In this document: in pieces, positions 8,768 through 18,799 of the stretch
How positions within the stretch are numbered: position 1 is the first letter of the stretch
Layout of the letters: each line of letters begins with the position of its first letter
Assembly: GCF_001425605.1 (NCBI RefSeq)
Contig: NZ_LMRG01000012.1
Span: forward strand, 671,432-735,431
DNA length: 64,000 nucleotides
Direction: 5' to 3'
DNA from: Rhizobium sp. Leaf453
GTDB taxonomy: Bacteria > Pseudomonadota > Alphaproteobacteria > Rhizobiales > Rhizobiaceae
The notes under the pieces: model-generated
Databases searched by the model: none
Seen by the model: the letters and a program-made list of their open reading frames with translations, nothing else
Told to the model about the DNA's origin: nothing
Position numbers and translations under genes: made by a program

Positions 8768-10302
8768 TGTTTGAGCGGGAGCGGAACGTGAACCGGATCG
8801 GCAAGAAATTTCGTAGCTCCGTCGCAGGCGGCCTGGCATTTTGCCTCGCCTTCTCCGGCATGCCCGCCCTGACCTCTACCGCGGAAGCGGCGAACACGTC
8901 GGTAGTGCGCATCGTCGATAGCGGGCCGGGCGTCAAGAAGACCATCAAGCTGGGGCTGAACAAGGCCGTCGTCGTCGATCTGCCGGCAGACGCCCATGAC
9001 ATCCTGGTCGCCGACCCGACGCTGGCCGACGCGGTCACGCGCACTTCGCGGCGCATCTACCTTTTCGGCAAGACGGTCGGGCAGACGAACATCTTCGTCT
9101 TCGGTCCGAACGGCGAGGAAATCGTCAGCCTGGACCTCGAGATCGAACGCGATATCTCCAACCTCGAAGCCAATCTGCGGCGTTTCCTGCCTGATTCCGA
9201 TATCAAGGTTGAAATCGTTTCGGACAACATCGTGCTGACCGGAACGGTCCGCACACCCCTTGATTCGACCCGCGTCGAAGATCTTGCGAGAGCCTTCCTC
9301 AAGGGTGGTGAAGCGACAACCCGCAACATCACGGCCCAGGGTAACAATGGCGATGCGGACATATTCGCCGAAGACCGCCAGGAATCTCAGATCGTCAACC
9401 TGTTGAGGATCGATGGCGAAGACCAGGTCATGCTCAAGGTCACCGTTGCGGAAGTGTCGCGACAGGTGCTGAAGCAGCTTGGTTTCAGCGGCTTCATCGG
9501 CAGCACCAGCGGCGAAGGGATTTCCTTCCGCAACCCGGCCAACCTCGGCAACGCCGTGAACGCATTCTCGTCGAAGATCACCGCGTCGATCGGCTCCGGC
9601 TCTGGTCTGTTCGCGAGCTATTTCAACGCCATGGAGCAGGCGGGTGTCATGCGCACCCTGGCCGAACCCAGCCTGACGGCTATCTCCGGCAAGAAGGCGA
9701 GCTTCTCCGTCGGCGGCGAGTATCGCCTGCCGTCTGAGCAGGAAATCGGCGAGGACGGATTGTCACGCACGGTCGAGACCGTCGAATATGGGATCGGACT
9801 GGACTTCACGCCGGTCGTGCTCGGTCCCGGCCGCATCGCCCTGGAAATCGCTACCGAAGTTTCCGAGCCGACATTCGAAGGCTCGGTCGTCAATGCGAAT
9901 GCCATCGATGCCCCCGGCCAGACCTACATGTCGATCCGTCGGCGCAAGGCGGCCACCAGCGTCGAGCTTCCCTCGGGTGGTTCGATCGTGATCGGCGGTC
10001 TGGTGCAGGACAATGTCCGTCAGGCACTGTCGGGTCTTCCGGGCGCGCAGAAGATTCCCGTCCTCGGCACGCTCTTCCGCTCGAAGGACTTCATCCGCAA
10101 CGAAACCGAACTGGTCATCATCGCAACGCCGTATCTGGTCAAGCCGGTGGCGCGCGGAGAACTCTCGCGTCCGGATGACAATTTCAACCCGACCGACGAT
10201 CTGTCCAGCGCATTCCTCGGTGAGGTCAATCGAATCTACGGCAACCGCCAGGCCGCCCCCGTCGGGCAGTATCATGGCAGTGTCGGCTTCATCTACAAAT
10301 AG
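8767..10302 (+). CDS. cpaC: Flp pilus secretin CpaC (RcpA)
   Basis: A 511-residue outer-membrane secretin. It has a signal peptide (cleavage near TAEAAN, about residue 38), a pilus-specific N domain (about 45-120), a BON-like region (about 125-195) and a C-terminal secretin barrel (about 215-470). Barrel hallmarks include VMRTLAEPSLTAISGKKASF, VELPSGGSIVIGGLVQD and VPVLGTLFRSKDF-type sequence (here IPVLGTLFRSKDF). It forms the exit channel for the pilus. An alternative GTG start at 8788 has a better ribosome site and would shorten the protein by 7 residues. Confidence 0.94.
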   Translation: MFERERNVNRIGKKFRSSVAGGLAFCLAFSGMPALTSTAEAANTSVVRIVDSGPGVKKTIKLGLNKAVVVDLPADAHDILVADPTLADAVTRTSRRIYLFGKTVGQTNIFVFGPNGEEIVSLDLEIERDISNLEANLRRFLPDSDIKVEIVSDNIVLTGTVRTPLDSTRVEDLARAFLKGGEATTRNITAQGNNGDADIFAEDRQESQIVNLLRIDGEDQVMLKVTVAEVSRQVLKQLGFSGFIGSTSGEGISFRNPANLGNAVNAFSSKITASIGSGSGLFASYFNAMEQAGVMRTLAEPSLTAISGKKASFSVGGEYRLPSEQEIGEDGLSRTVETVEYGIGLDFTPVVLGPGRIALEIATEVSEPTFEGSVVNANAIDAPGQTYMSIRRRKAATSVELPSGGSIVIGGLVQDNVRQALSGLPGAQKIPVLGTLFRSKDFIRNETELVIIATPYLVKPVARGELSRPDDNFNPTDDLSSAFLGEVNRIYGNRQAAPVGQYHGSVGFIYK

Positions 10303-10314
10303 GCGGAACCGGTC

Positions 10315-11064
10315 ATGACAGCGAAGCTCATCCTGAACCGCAATCTGAAAAGGCACTCGATCATGCGGCCAAACACCTTTAACGGTCCGGTTCGTCTCCT
10401 GCGTATGCTGACCATCGGTGCCGTCCTCGTCACTGGCACAACGCTTGCCGGTTGCGCCCGCGACCCCAACACGACAGGCGCGCTGCCGGATGATTACCGC
10501 ACACGTCACCCGATCGTCATCGCCGAGGCCGAACGTTCGATCGATATACCGGTCGCATCCGGTGACCGGCATCTGACAAAGGGTGCCCGCGATTACATCC
10601 GCGGCTTTGCATCGAACTACAAGAACGATGCCAGCGGAGCGGTGCAGATCATGCTGCCGCAGGGATCGGTCAACGCCCAGGCGGCGTCGGTTGTCCGCAA
10701 GGAAGTCCGCGGTGTTCTGGTTGGCGCCGGCATTCCGGCCACGCGCATGATCGAAGTAAGCTATCAGGCCGATCCCAACGGTGACGCGGCCCCGATCCGA
10801 CTGACCTATAGCGCCATCACGGCGAAGACGGCGCCCTGCGGCAACTGGCCGTCGGATCTTGCCATGAACACGTTCGAGAACAAGAATTACGAGAACTTCG
10901 GTTGCGCCAGCCAGGCCAATCTCGCGGCCCAGGTCGCCAGCCCGCTGGATCTCCTCGGTCCGCGTGAAATGTCGCCGATCGATGCCGTCCAGCGCGGTCA
11001 GGTCATCAGCGATTATCGCGGGATAGAGACTGGCACGGAAACGACTATCAACATCAACAATTGA
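10315..11064 (+). CDS. cpaD: Pilus assembly lipoprotein CpaD
   Basis: A 249-residue protein with a lipobox-like LAGC about 45 residues in, so it should be lipidated and exported; the mature part begins CARDPNTTGALPDDYRTRHPIVIAEAERSIDI, the CpaD signature. CpaD supports secretin assembly in Tad systems. AGGCGG lies about 8 bases before ATG 10315; a later in-frame ATG at 10363 would leave a more usual leader and may be the real start. It lies 12 bases after cpaC and 30 bases before cpaE. Confidence 0.9.
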   Translation: MTAKLILNRNLKRHSIMRPNTFNGPVRLLRMLTIGAVLVTGTTLAGCARDPNTTGALPDDYRTRHPIVIAEAERSIDIPVASGDRHLTKGARDYIRGFASNYKNDASGAVQIMLPQGSVNAQAASVVRKEVRGVLVGAGIPATRMIEVSYQADPNGDAAPIRLTYSAITAKTAPCGNWPSDLAMNTFENKNYENFGCASQANLAAQVASPLDLLGPREMSPIDAVQRGQVISDYRGIETGTETTININN

Positions 11065-11094
11065 CGAATCCGGACGCTTTGACGGGATAGCAAC

Positions 11095-12384
11095 ATGAGC
11101 GCGATTGACTACAAGATCGAAACCGGAAGCGGTGAAGCCGACAGTGCATATGACGCTGTTCGCCCCAGCGACATCGACCATTTGCGGCCGCTTCCGCGCA
11201 TTTCGGTACACGCCTTTTGCGAAACCGAAGCGCTGCAGCGGGTCATGGAGCGGTGCGGCCAGGACCGGCGGATGAGCAAGGTCAGCCTGCGTATCAACAG
11301 CGGCACGATTGCGGCCGCTGCCAATATGTTCGCGACCGCGCCGACGCCGAACCTGATCATTCTGGAAACATCGACCGAGCCGCGTTTCCTGATGGCGGAA
11401 CTGGAGCCGCTGGCTTCCGTCTGCGATCCCTCCACCAAGGTGGTGATCATCGGCCGCTACAACGATATTCCGCTCTACCGCGAACTAATCCGCAACGGCA
11501 TTTCCGAATATATCGTCGCGCCGGTCACCATGCCGGATGTGTTGGCGGCCATCGCCTCGATCTTCGTCGACCCGGAAGCCGAACCACTCGGTCGCAGCAT
11601 CGCCTTCATCGGCGCAAAGGGCGGCGTCGGCTCCTCGACACTCGCACACAATTGCGCCTGGGGCATTTCCAACCTGTTTTCGACCGAAGTCGTGCTTGCC
11701 GACCTCGATCTGCCCTATGGCACCGCCAACATCAACTTCGACCAGGATCCGCCACAGGGCATTTCCGAAGCCGTATTTTCGCCGGAACGCCTCGACGAAG
11801 TCTTCCTCGATCGCTTGCTGACCAAGTGCTCGGAGCGGCTGTCGCTGCTTGCAGCGCCCTCGATGCTCGATCGCCCCTACGATTTCGACGCCACGGCCTT
11901 CCAGCCGTTGATGGAAATCCTGCAGCGCAACGCGCCGGTTTCGGTGCTCGACGTGCCACATATGTGGGCTGACTGGACACGCTCGGTGCTGGCCGATGCC
12001 GATGAGGTGGTAATCACCGCCGTGCCGGATCTCGCCAACCTGCGCAACGCCAAGAACCTGCTGGATTCTCTGAAAAAGATCCGTCCGAATGACAAGGCGC
12101 CGCATCTGGTCCTCAATCAGGTCGGCATGCCGAAGCGGCCCGAGATTTCGCCGAACGATTTCTGCGATTCTCTCGAAATCGAGCCGGTGGCGATCATTCC
12201 GTTCGACACGATCCTCTTCGGCAATGCCGCCAACAGCGGTCGGATGATTGCCGAGATCGACAAGAAGGCACCAACGGCCGAAACCCTGGCGCAGCTCGCG
12301 CATCTCGTCACCGGCCGGGTGACGGCCAAGAAGGCAAAGAAGGGCGGACTTGGCAAGATGCTTGGAATGCTCGGACGCAAATAA
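11095..12384 (+). CDS. cpaE: CpaE/TadZ, receiver-like plus ParA/MinD ATPase-like localisation factor
   Basis: A 429-residue protein. Residues about 40-160 form a receiver-like domain without an obvious phospho-acceptor pocket. Residues about 165-400 form a MinD/ParA-type ATPase domain with a deviant Walker A, FIGAKGGVGSSTLAHN, and a Walker B-like VVLADLDLPYGTAN. TadZ/CpaE proteins place the pilus machine at the cell pole. The basic C terminus (KKAKKGGLGKMLGMLGRK) may touch the membrane. It lies between cpaD and cpaF. Confidence 0.93.
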   Translation: MSAIDYKIETGSGEADSAYDAVRPSDIDHLRPLPRISVHAFCETEALQRVMERCGQDRRMSKVSLRINSGTIAAAANMFATAPTPNLIILETSTEPRFLMAELEPLASVCDPSTKVVIIGRYNDIPLYRELIRNGISEYIVAPVTMPDVLAAIASIFVDPEAEPLGRSIAFIGAKGGVGSSTLAHNCAWGISNLFSTEVVLADLDLPYGTANINFDQDPPQGISEAVFSPERLDEVFLDRLLTKCSERLSLLAAPSMLDRPYDFDATAFQPLMEILQRNAPVSVLDVPHMWADWTRSVLADADEVVITAVPDLANLRNAKNLLDSLKKIRPNDKAPHLVLNQVGMPKRPEISPNDFCDSLEIEPVAIIPFDTILFGNAANSGRMIAEIDKKAPTAETLAQLAHLVTGRVTAKKAKKGGLGKMLGMLGRK

Positions 12385-12415
12385 CTGATATCGAAGCAAA
12401 GACCGGATTGAGCGC

Positions 12416-13900
12416 ATGTTTGGTAAAAAAGGAAACGAAGGCTTCGGCAAGAGCGGCTCCATCAGCCCTCCCGTGCAACAGCCCGTGCCTGCCAGTGCCG
12501 CCGCAACCGTGGCAGTGGCCGAGCGGCCCGCCACGCCTGTGCTTGCCGAGCCGGCGCGTGAAGCAACGCCGGTCACCCGCGCGCAGCCCAGTCCTCCACC
12601 GGTCCGCAAGAAGGCGGCCCGCACCGAGGATTATTACGATACGAAAAGCCAGGTCTTCTCGGCGCTGATCGACACGATCGACCTGTCGCAGCTCGCCAAG
12701 CTCGACACGGAGAGCGCGCGCGAGGAAATCCGCGATATCGTCAACGATATCATCACGATCAAGAACTTTGCGATGTCGATCTCCGAGCAGGAAGAACTGC
12801 TCGAGGATATCTGCAACGACGTTCTGGGTTACGGTCCGCTCGAGCCGCTTCTGGCGCGCGACGACATCGCCGACATCATGGTCAACGGTGCGGGCCAAAC
12901 CTTCATCGAAGTCGGCGGCAAGACCATCGAGTCGGAAGTCCGCTTCCGCGACAACGCCCAGCTTCTGTCGATCTGCCAGCGCATCGTTTCCCAGGTCGGC
13001 CGCCGCGTCGACGAATCGTCGCCGATCTGCGACGCCCGTCTGCCCGACGGTTCGCGTGTCAACGTCATCGCGCCGCCGCTCGCCATCGACGGTACGGCGC
13101 TCACCATTCGTAAGTTCAAGAAGGACAAGCTGAAGCTTGATCAGTTGGTCAAGTTCGGCTCGATCACGCCGGAGGGCGCAGTCCTCCTGCAGATCATCGG
13201 CCGCGTCCGCTGCAATCTCGTCATCTCCGGCGGTACCGGTTCCGGCAAGACGACACTTTTGAACTGCCTCACCGGCTATATCGATGAGCAGGAACGCGTC
13301 ATCACCTGCGAGGATACGGCCGAACTGCAGTTGCAGCAGCCGCATGTCGTGCGTCTCGAAACCCGTCCGCCGAACATCGAAGGCGAAGGCGAGATCACCA
13401 TGCGCGATCTCATCAAGAACTGCCTGCGTATGCGGCCGGAGCGCATCATCGTCGGCGAAGTGCGCGGACCGGAAGTCTTCGACCTGCTTCAGGCGATGAA
13501 CACCGGTCACGACGGCTCGATGGGTACGATTCACGCCAATACCCCGCGCGAATGCCTGTCGCGTATGGAATCGATGATCGCCATGGGCGGCTTCACGCTG
13601 CCGGCCAAGACCGTGCGCGAAATCATCTCCGGCTCGATCGATATCATCGTCCAGGCCTCGCGCCTTCGCGACGGTTCACGCCGTATCACCCACATTACCG
13701 AGGTGATCGGCATGGAAGGCGACGTGATTATCACGCAGGACCTCCTGCGCTACGAGATCGAGGGCGAAGACGCCAATGGCCGGATCATCGGCCGTCACAA
13801 GTCCACCGGTATTGGCCGTCCTCATTTCTGGGATCGCGCCCGTTACTTCAACGAAGACAAGCGGTTGGCTGCGACGCTCGACGCGATGGAAAAGGACTGA
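12416..13900 (+). CDS. cpaF: Flp pilus ATPase CpaF/TadA
   Basis: A 494-residue type II/IV secretion ATPase that powers pilus extension (and, in some Tad systems, retraction). A Pro/Ala-rich N-terminal linker (about 1-75) precedes the N domain. The Walker A is [19 protein letters not shown], the Asp box [10 protein letters not shown], the Walker [37 protein letters not shown], and the HTH-terminal region TEVIGMEGD. It follows cpaE by 31 bases and precedes tadB by 5 bases. Confidence 0.96.
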   Translation: MFGKKGNEGFGKSGSISPPVQQPVPASAAATVAVAERPATPVLAEPAREATPVTRAQPSPPPVRKKAARTEDYYDTKSQVFSALIDTIDLSQLAKLDTESAREEIRDIVNDIITIKNFAMSISEQEELLEDICNDVLGYGPLEPLLARDDIADIMVNGAGQTFIEVGGKTIESEVRFRDNAQLLSICQRIVSQVGRRVDESSPICDARLPDGSRVNVIAPPLAIDGTALTIRKFKKDKLKLDQLVKFGSITPEGAVLLQIIGRVRCNLVISGGTGSGKTTLLNCLTGYIDEQERVITCEDTAELQLQQPHVVRLETRPPNIEGEGEITMRDLIKNCLRMRPERIIVGEVRGPEVFDLLQAMNTGHDGSMGTIHANTPRECLSRMESMIAMGGFTLPAKTVREIISGSIDIIVQASRLRDGSRRITHITEVIGMEGDVIITQDLLRYEIEGEDANGRIIGRHKSTGIGRPHFWDRARYFNEDKRLAATLDAMEKD

Positions 13901-13905
13901 TCGCT

Positions 13906-14919
13906 TTGTTGTTCGGGATCGATATCATCGTTCTGGCCATTGCCGGTCTTGCCGCTCTTGCGACGGCCGGTCTTGCCTATGGCGTCCTGTTCACGCGTAT
14001 CGAGACCGAGAAGAAGGCCGAAAGCCGCGTCCGCAAGGTCAAATCCGCTGAAACCGATCGCGTTCAGGTCAAGGCCGCGCGCGACCGCATGAACGAAATG
14101 TCGAAGCGGCGCAAATCCGTGGCCGACTCGCTGAAAGACCTCGAGAAGAAGCAGCAGGAAAAGACCGCCAAGGCGAAGCCGACGATGAAGATCCGGCTGA
14201 TGCAGGCCGGTTTGAAGATCTCGATCACGCAATTCTATATTTTCAGCGTTGTCTTCGGGGTTGTGGCTGGCCTGATGGCTTTGATCGCCGGTGCCATGCT
14301 GCCCATCGTTGCCGGTATCGTGCTGATCGGTGCTGCCGGTTTCCCGCGCTGGTTCGTTGGCTTCATGATCAAGCGGCGCTGCAAGGCCTTCCTCAACGAA
14401 TTTCCGAACGCGCTCGATGTCATGGTGCGCTCGATCAAGTCCGGCCTGCCGCTCAACGATGCCGTCCGGCTGATCGCCAATGACGGCCAGGAGCCGGTCA
14501 AGACGGAGTTCAAGCGCATCATCGAGGCGCAGCAGGTGGGTCTCAACATTCCCGAAGCCTGCGCCCGCATGATCAACAGCATCCCGCTGCCGGAAGTGAA
14601 TTTCTTCGCCATCGTCATCGCCATTCAGGCGCAGGCCGGTGGTAACCTGTCCGAAGCTTTGGGCAACCTCGGCAAGGTGCTGCGCGAACGCAAGAAGATG
14701 AAGGCTAAGGTGCAGGCGCTCTCCATGGAAGCCAAGGCATCGGCCTGTATCATCGGCGCCTTGCCCTTCATCGTTGCCTTCATGGTCTACATGACCTCGC
14801 CGGAGTACATGATGATCCTGTTCACCGATCCGCGCGGCCACATCATCATGGGCTGCTCGGGCGTGTGGATGAGCATCGGTATCTGGATGATGCGCAACAT
14901 GATCAATTTTGATATCTAG
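13906..14919 (+). CDS. tadB: Tad platform protein TadB
   Basis: A 337-residue inner-membrane protein of the GspF/T2SSF superfamily: an N-terminal helix (about 5-28), a charged linker rich in Lys/Arg, two helices (about 105-150), a cytoplasmic F domain (FPNALDVMVRSIKSGLPLNDAV onward) and two C-terminal helices. With TadC it forms the platform that CpaF drives. No ATG or GTG fits; TTG at 13906 or 13909 directly after the cpaF stop is the likely start, with AAGGA about 10 bases upstream, which suggests coupling to cpaF. Confidence 0.9.
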   Translation: MLFGIDIIVLAIAGLAALATAGLAYGVLFTRIETEKKAESRVRKVKSAETDRVQVKAARDRMNEMSKRRKSVADSLKDLEKKQQEKTAKAKPTMKIRLMQAGLKISITQFYIFSVVFGVVAGLMALIAGAMLPIVAGIVLIGAAGFPRWFVGFMIKRRCKAFLNEFPNALDVMVRSIKSGLPLNDAVRLIANDGQEPVKTEFKRIIEAQQVGLNIPEACARMINSIPLPEVNFFAIVIAIQAQAGGNLSEALGNLGKVLRERKKMKAKVQALSMEAKASACIIGALPFIVAFMVYMTSPEYMMILFTDPRGHIIMGCSGVWMSIGIWMMRNMINFDI

Positions 14920-14932
14920 GAAAGGGTCCGGC

Positions 14933-15919
14933 ATGAGCGAGGGCATGATCAATACCCTGACCGATCCGACCGTTATTGTGGCATTTCTCGTGTCCGTGGC
15001 GGTTCTGGCGACATTCTATTCGCTGGCGATCCCCTTCTTTGAACGCGGAAATCTCGACAAGCGAATGAAGTCGGTCGCTACGGAACGCGAGCAGATCCGG
15101 GCGCGCGAACGCGCACGCCTGAATGCCGAGGCGTCCGCCAGCAAGGCCTCGCTGCGTGCACAGAACAATACGTCCGTCCGCCAGATCGTCGACCGCCTCA
15201 ACTTGCGCAAGGCGCTGGTCGACGACAACACCGTCAACCGGCTGAAATCGGCGGGTTACCGCTCGCAAAACGCGCTCAACATGTTCCTTGTTGCCCGCTT
15301 CTGCCTGCCGTTCCTGTTTCTCGCAGTCGGCGCCTTCTACATTTTCTTCCTCGGCTATCTCGGCGAAAAGCCGCTTCCGATGCGAATCCTGGCGGTGATC
15401 GGGATTGGTTATGCCGGTTTCTATGCGCCCAACATCTTCATTTCTAACGCCGTCTCCAAGCGCCAGTTCTCCATCCGCAGGGCCTGGCCGGACTCGCTCG
15501 ATCTCCTGCTGATCTGCGTGGAATCCGGTATCTCCATGGAGCTTGCCCTGCGGCGCGTGGCCGATGAAATCGCCGCCCAATCGCCGGCACTTGCCGAGGA
15601 ACTGGTGTTGACGGTGGCGGAACTCTCCTTCCTGCCGGATCGTCGTGTCGCACTGGAAAATCTCGGTACCCGAACCGGCCTGGATGAAGTCAAGTCGGTC
15701 ATGCAGGCGCTGATCCAGGCGGATCGCTACGGCACGCCGATCGCCCAGGCGCTCCGCGTTCTCGCCCAGGAAAGCCGCGACCAGCGCATGAACGAGGCAG
15801 AAAAGAAAGCCGCCGCCCTGCCGCCGAAGCTGACCGTGCCGATGATCCTGTTCTTCCTGCCGGTGCTGATCGCCGTCATTCTCGGACCGGCCGGCATTCA
15901 GGTATCGGACAAGTTTTAA
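14933..15919 (+). CDS. tadC: Tad platform protein TadC
   Basis: A 328-residue partner of TadB with the same T2SSF fold: membrane helices near residues 10-30, 110-160 and 300-325, and the cytoplasmic segment RAWPDSLDLLLICVESGISMELALRRVADE, which matches the F-domain core. ATG 14933 has AAAGGG 7 bases upstream. It is the last gene of the cpaB-tadC operon and is followed by a terminator. Confidence 0.92.
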   Translation: MSEGMINTLTDPTVIVAFLVSVAVLATFYSLAIPFFERGNLDKRMKSVATEREQIRARERARLNAEASASKASLRAQNNTSVRQIVDRLNLRKALVDDNTVNRLKSAGYRSQNALNMFLVARFCLPFLFLAVGAFYIFFLGYLGEKPLPMRILAVIGIGYAGFYAPNIFISNAVSKRQFSIRRAWPDSLDLLLICVESGISMELALRRVADEIAAQSPALAEELVLTVAELSFLPDRRVALENLGTRTGLDEVKSVMQALIQADRYGTPIAQALRVLAQESRDQRMNEAEKKAAALPPKLTVPMILFFLPVLIAVILGPAGIQVSDKF

Positions 15920-15946
15920 AGTTAAAGGGCCGAACAAGGAGAAAGA

Positions 15947-15975
15947 CACTGCCACGCGAAGCGGCAGTGCCTTTT
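15947..15975 (+). terminator. Terminator of the cpaB-tadC operon
   Basis: CACTGCC (15947-15953) pairs with GGCAGTG (15963-15969), with extra ACGC/GCG pairing inside, then CCTTTT. It lies between the convergent ends of tadC and the SDR gene and may serve tadC mainly. Confidence 0.75.
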
Positions 15976-15980
15976 GCGTT

Positions 15981-16829
15981 TTATGCTGCTGCGGATTCCG
16001 GTGGGAAGTCCGTCGAAGTGGCCAGTTCGCGCCAGGTCGCCAGTTCCGCGGCAACGCTGGCATTCTTCGCCTCGATTGCCGCGACCGTATCCGTACCGAA
16101 CAGCATGCGCAGCGGCGGGTTTTCAGCCTTGGACAGCGTGATCATCGCCTTGGCGAGGCGCAGCGGATCGCCGGGCTGGCCGTGGTTCTTGCCGGCGGCG
16201 AAGTCACGCATGGCACCGGCCGGGGTTTCGGCATAATCGGCAATCGAACTCGGGCTGATCGACAGCGAGGCCTCATCGAGGAAGTCGGTGCGGAAGAAAC
16301 CGGGTTCAATGACTGTGACGTCGATCCCCAGCGGCTTGACCTCGATCGCGAGCGATTCCGACAGGCCTTCGATCGCGAACTTGGTCGAGCCATAGACGCC
16401 CCATCCGGGGAAGCCGACATAACCGCCGATCGACGAGATGTTCATGACATGGCCGGAACGCTGGCGGCGCATGTGCGGCAGCACGGCGCGGGTGACCTTC
16501 AGCAGCCCGAAGACATTGGTCGCATAGATCTTTTCGATCTCCTCGGCAGTCGCTTCCTCGACGGCGCCGAGCAGCCCGTAGCCGGCATTGTTGAGCAGAA
16601 TGTCGATCCTGCCGAAGCGCTTGACCGCGCTTTCGGCGGCCGCATGGGCCTGCGCCTCGCTGGTTACATCCAGCGCCACCGGCAGAAGGTTGGGATGCTC
16701 GCCGAACCGGTCGATGATCGTCTGGGGATTGCGGGCCGTCGCGACGACGGCGTCGCCGGCATCGAGAGCTTCGCGAGTGATAAGGGCGCCGAACCCGCGG
16801 GAGGCACCGGTGATGAACCATACACGCAT
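15981..16829 (-). CDS. Classical short-chain dehydrogenase/reductase
   Basis: A 282-residue Rossmann-fold oxidoreductase. The cofactor motif TGASRGFG is at residues 7-14, LLNNAG about 85-90, the catalytic Ser region NISSIGG and the YGSTK Tyr-Lys pair in the middle. An Asp after beta-3 (ALDVTSEAQ) is in place; the Arg residues after the glycine motif suggest NADP(H). The substrate is unknown. It is divergent from an adjacent LysR gene 108 bases away, a common regulator-target pair. The pair sits between tadC and the TadD-like gene, so it is likely an insertion into the pilus locus. Confidence 0.88.
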   Translation of the reverse strand: MRVWFITGASRGFGALITREALDAGDAVVATARNPQTIIDRFGEHPNLLPVALDVTSEAQAHAAAESAVKRFGRIDILLNNAGYGLLGAVEEATAEEIEKIYATNVFGLLKVTRAVLPHMRRQRSGHVMNISSIGGYVGFPGWGVYGSTKFAIEGLSESLAIEVKPLGIDVTVIEPGFFRTDFLDEASLSISPSSIADYAETPAGAMRDFAAGKNHGQPGDPLRLAKAMITLSKAENPPLRMLFGTDTVAAIEAKNASVAAELATWRELATSTDFPPESAAA

Positions 16830-16937
16830 GACGTTTTCCTTTCGTCGTTGAAATGTGCTTGCAGGAACAAGGTAGGACCATATGATAAGTGAGGTAAGCC
16901 GATATCTCTTCCATGTTTCAGTGAGGAAAATTCATCA

Positions 16938-17828
16938 ATGCGCCGGATACGTTCTGCCGATCTCGCCGTTTTTCTGGCGATTGCCGAACATCGAAGCTTC
17001 CGCAAGGCAGCTGTCGAACTCGGCGTGACGGCCTCCGCTCTCAGTCATTCCCTGAGATCCATCGAGGAGAGGCTCGATGTCCGTCTGGTAAACCGGACCA
17101 CGCGCGGGGTCGGCCTGACCGAGGCCGGCGAGCGGCTGCTGGAGCGCATCCGCCCCGCCTTTCTCGACATCGATGCAGCGCTTGATGAACTCGACACCTT
17201 TCGCGGCCAGCCGATGGGAAAGCTGAGGCTCAATGCACCGCGCGCCGCAGCAAAGCTGGTGCTCCTGCCGATGGTCTCCCGGTTTCTGCAGGCCCATCCC
17301 AATATCGAGGTCGAGATCGTCGTCGATGATGCGCTGGTCGATATGGTGTCGGGTGGCTTCGATGCCGGCGTGCGCTTCGGCGAGAGCATCGCGGCCGACA
17401 TGATCGCGCTGGCGATCGGTCCACGTCACCGGTTCGCAGTGGTCGGATCACCGGAGCACATTCTGCGCCATGGAATCCCCGTCACGCCCCATGACCTCAA
17501 GGATCATCCCTGCATTCGCTACCGGTTCGCCGGCGGTTCATTCTATCGCTGGGAATTCGAGCGTGGCGGCGTCGGGCTGGATATCGACGTACAGGGGCCG
17601 CTGACATTGGGGGATCAGGACATGATGCTCGATGCAGCGCTGGAGGGGGCAGGGCTCGCCTATGTCTTCGAAAGCCAGGCGACGGACGCGATCGCCGAGG
17701 GAAAGCTCGTCAGCGTGCTGCAGGACTGGTGCCCCTATTATCCGGGCTTCTTTCTCTATTACCCGAGCCGCCGGCAGTTGCCGGGTCCGCTGCGAGCCTT
17801 TCTCGATTTTGTCAGGGCAAGCCGATAA
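16938..17828 (+). CDS. LysR-family transcriptional regulator
   Basis: A 296-residue regulator with an N-terminal winged helix-turn-helix (ADLAVFLAIAEHRSFRKAAVELGVTASALSHSLRSIEERL, about residues 6-46) and a C-terminal periplasmic-binding-like effector domain (about 90-290). It belongs to the common subgroup with a VRFGESIAADMIALAI segment. Its divergent SDR neighbour is the probable target. The effector is not known. Confidence 0.92.
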   Translation: MRRIRSADLAVFLAIAEHRSFRKAAVELGVTASALSHSLRSIEERLDVRLVNRTTRGVGLTEAGERLLERIRPAFLDIDAALDELDTFRGQPMGKLRLNAPRAAAKLVLLPMVSRFLQAHPNIEVEIVVDDALVDMVSGGFDAGVRFGESIAADMIALAIGPRHRFAVVGSPEHILRHGIPVTPHDLKDHPCIRYRFAGGSFYRWEFERGGVGLDIDVQGPLTLGDQDMMLDAALEGAGLAYVFESQATDAIAEGKLVSVLQDWCPYYPGFFLYYPSRRQLPGPLRAFLDFVRASR

Positions 17829-17836
17829 GGCGCTGC

Positions 17837-18658
17837 TCAGTTCGTGCCGTTGTCTTCCTTGGAGAGCTTCTGCCAGGCATTCTGCTGCGACATGATCGAG
17901 CGCAGATATTTGACGTTCGCCTCGGCCTGGGCGGGCGAAAGCTCGGCGCTGGCGATCTTTTCCGCTTCCTGGAAGCGGCCCTGCAGGCCGACGGCAAGCG
18001 CCAGGTTCTGGCGCACGCTGCTGTCGGCGCCGGGCTGTTCGACGGCCTGCCGCAGATAGGTTTCGGCCGTCTTCAGGTCCTTGTTGAGCAGATAGGACAT
18101 GCCGAGGTTGGACAGCACGGTCGGCTCGTTCGGCTGGATATCGAGGGCATCGCGGTAGCGCTGGCGCGCTTCGCCGGCGCGGCCGAGCTGGTCGAGGATC
18201 GCCCCTTCTGCCGATTTCAGCCGCCAGTCCGGACGGTCGGGGGTCTGTGCGCGCGTGATCGTGTTCAGCGCCTGCTCGAGTTGGCCGGCGGCGGCCTGCG
18301 ACTTGCCATAGGCCGCCAGCACTTCGCGGTCGCTGGGGAAGTTGATGGCGACCTGTTGCATGACGGCCAGCGCCTGATCGTTGCGGCCGGTCATCCGCAG
18401 CATGTTGGCATAGTTCAGGCCGGCTGCGCGATCCTTGGGATTACGTTCATAGGCCTTGCCAATGCTCTCGGCTGCCGCTGCAAGTTCGGTCGAGTTCATC
18501 GACTGGACGGGCTTGGAAAAATGCGGCTGCGGGATCGATCCGGTCGTCAGTTCCTTCTTCTGGGTCGAGCATCCCGCGATCGCCAGAATGATAATCGCAA
18601 GCGAAGCTCCCTTGAGGATACCATGTGTCGAAAAGGACCGATGTCTGCGTGCCGTCAT
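17837..18658 (-). CDS. TPR lipoprotein, TadD-like
   Basis: A 273-residue lipoprotein: the leader ends LAIAGCSTQ with the lipobox Cys at residue 30. It carries about four tetratricopeptide units (for example AAGLNYANMLRMTGRNDQAL, TVLSNLGMSYLLNKDLKTAETYL). TadD proteins are outer-membrane pilotin-like TPR lipoproteins of Tad systems, and rhizobia often carry one just after tadC. ATG 18658 has AGGGG 8 bases upstream, preferred to a start 60 bases earlier. It converges on the LysR gene, 8 bases apart. Confidence 0.8.
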   Translation of the reverse strand: MTARRHRSFSTHGILKGASLAIIILAIAGCSTQKKELTTGSIPQPHFSKPVQSMNSTELAAAAESIGKAYERNPKDRAAGLNYANMLRMTGRNDQALAVMQQVAINFPSDREVLAAYGKSQAAAGQLEQALNTITRAQTPDRPDWRLKSAEGAILDQLGRAGEARQRYRDALDIQPNEPTVLSNLGMSYLLNKDLKTAETYLRQAVEQPGADSSVRQNLALAVGLQGRFQEAEKIASAELSPAQAEANVKYLRSIMSQQNAWQKLSKEDNGTN

Positions 18659-18799
18659 GATCAATGCCCCTAAGCATTTGTTCAAGCGCCGCAGCATTCC
18701 CCAACAGATTCGGCGCAATCTTCACTCCAGCAATAATCTGTTAACCCTAACAGAGCGTTAATCGGGTGATTCTACACCGCTTTCTTTGCAAGGATTTCC

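Noticed and set aside
9763..11211. A 482-codon open reading on the minus strand
   Set aside because: It is antisense to cpaC, cpaD and the start of cpaE.
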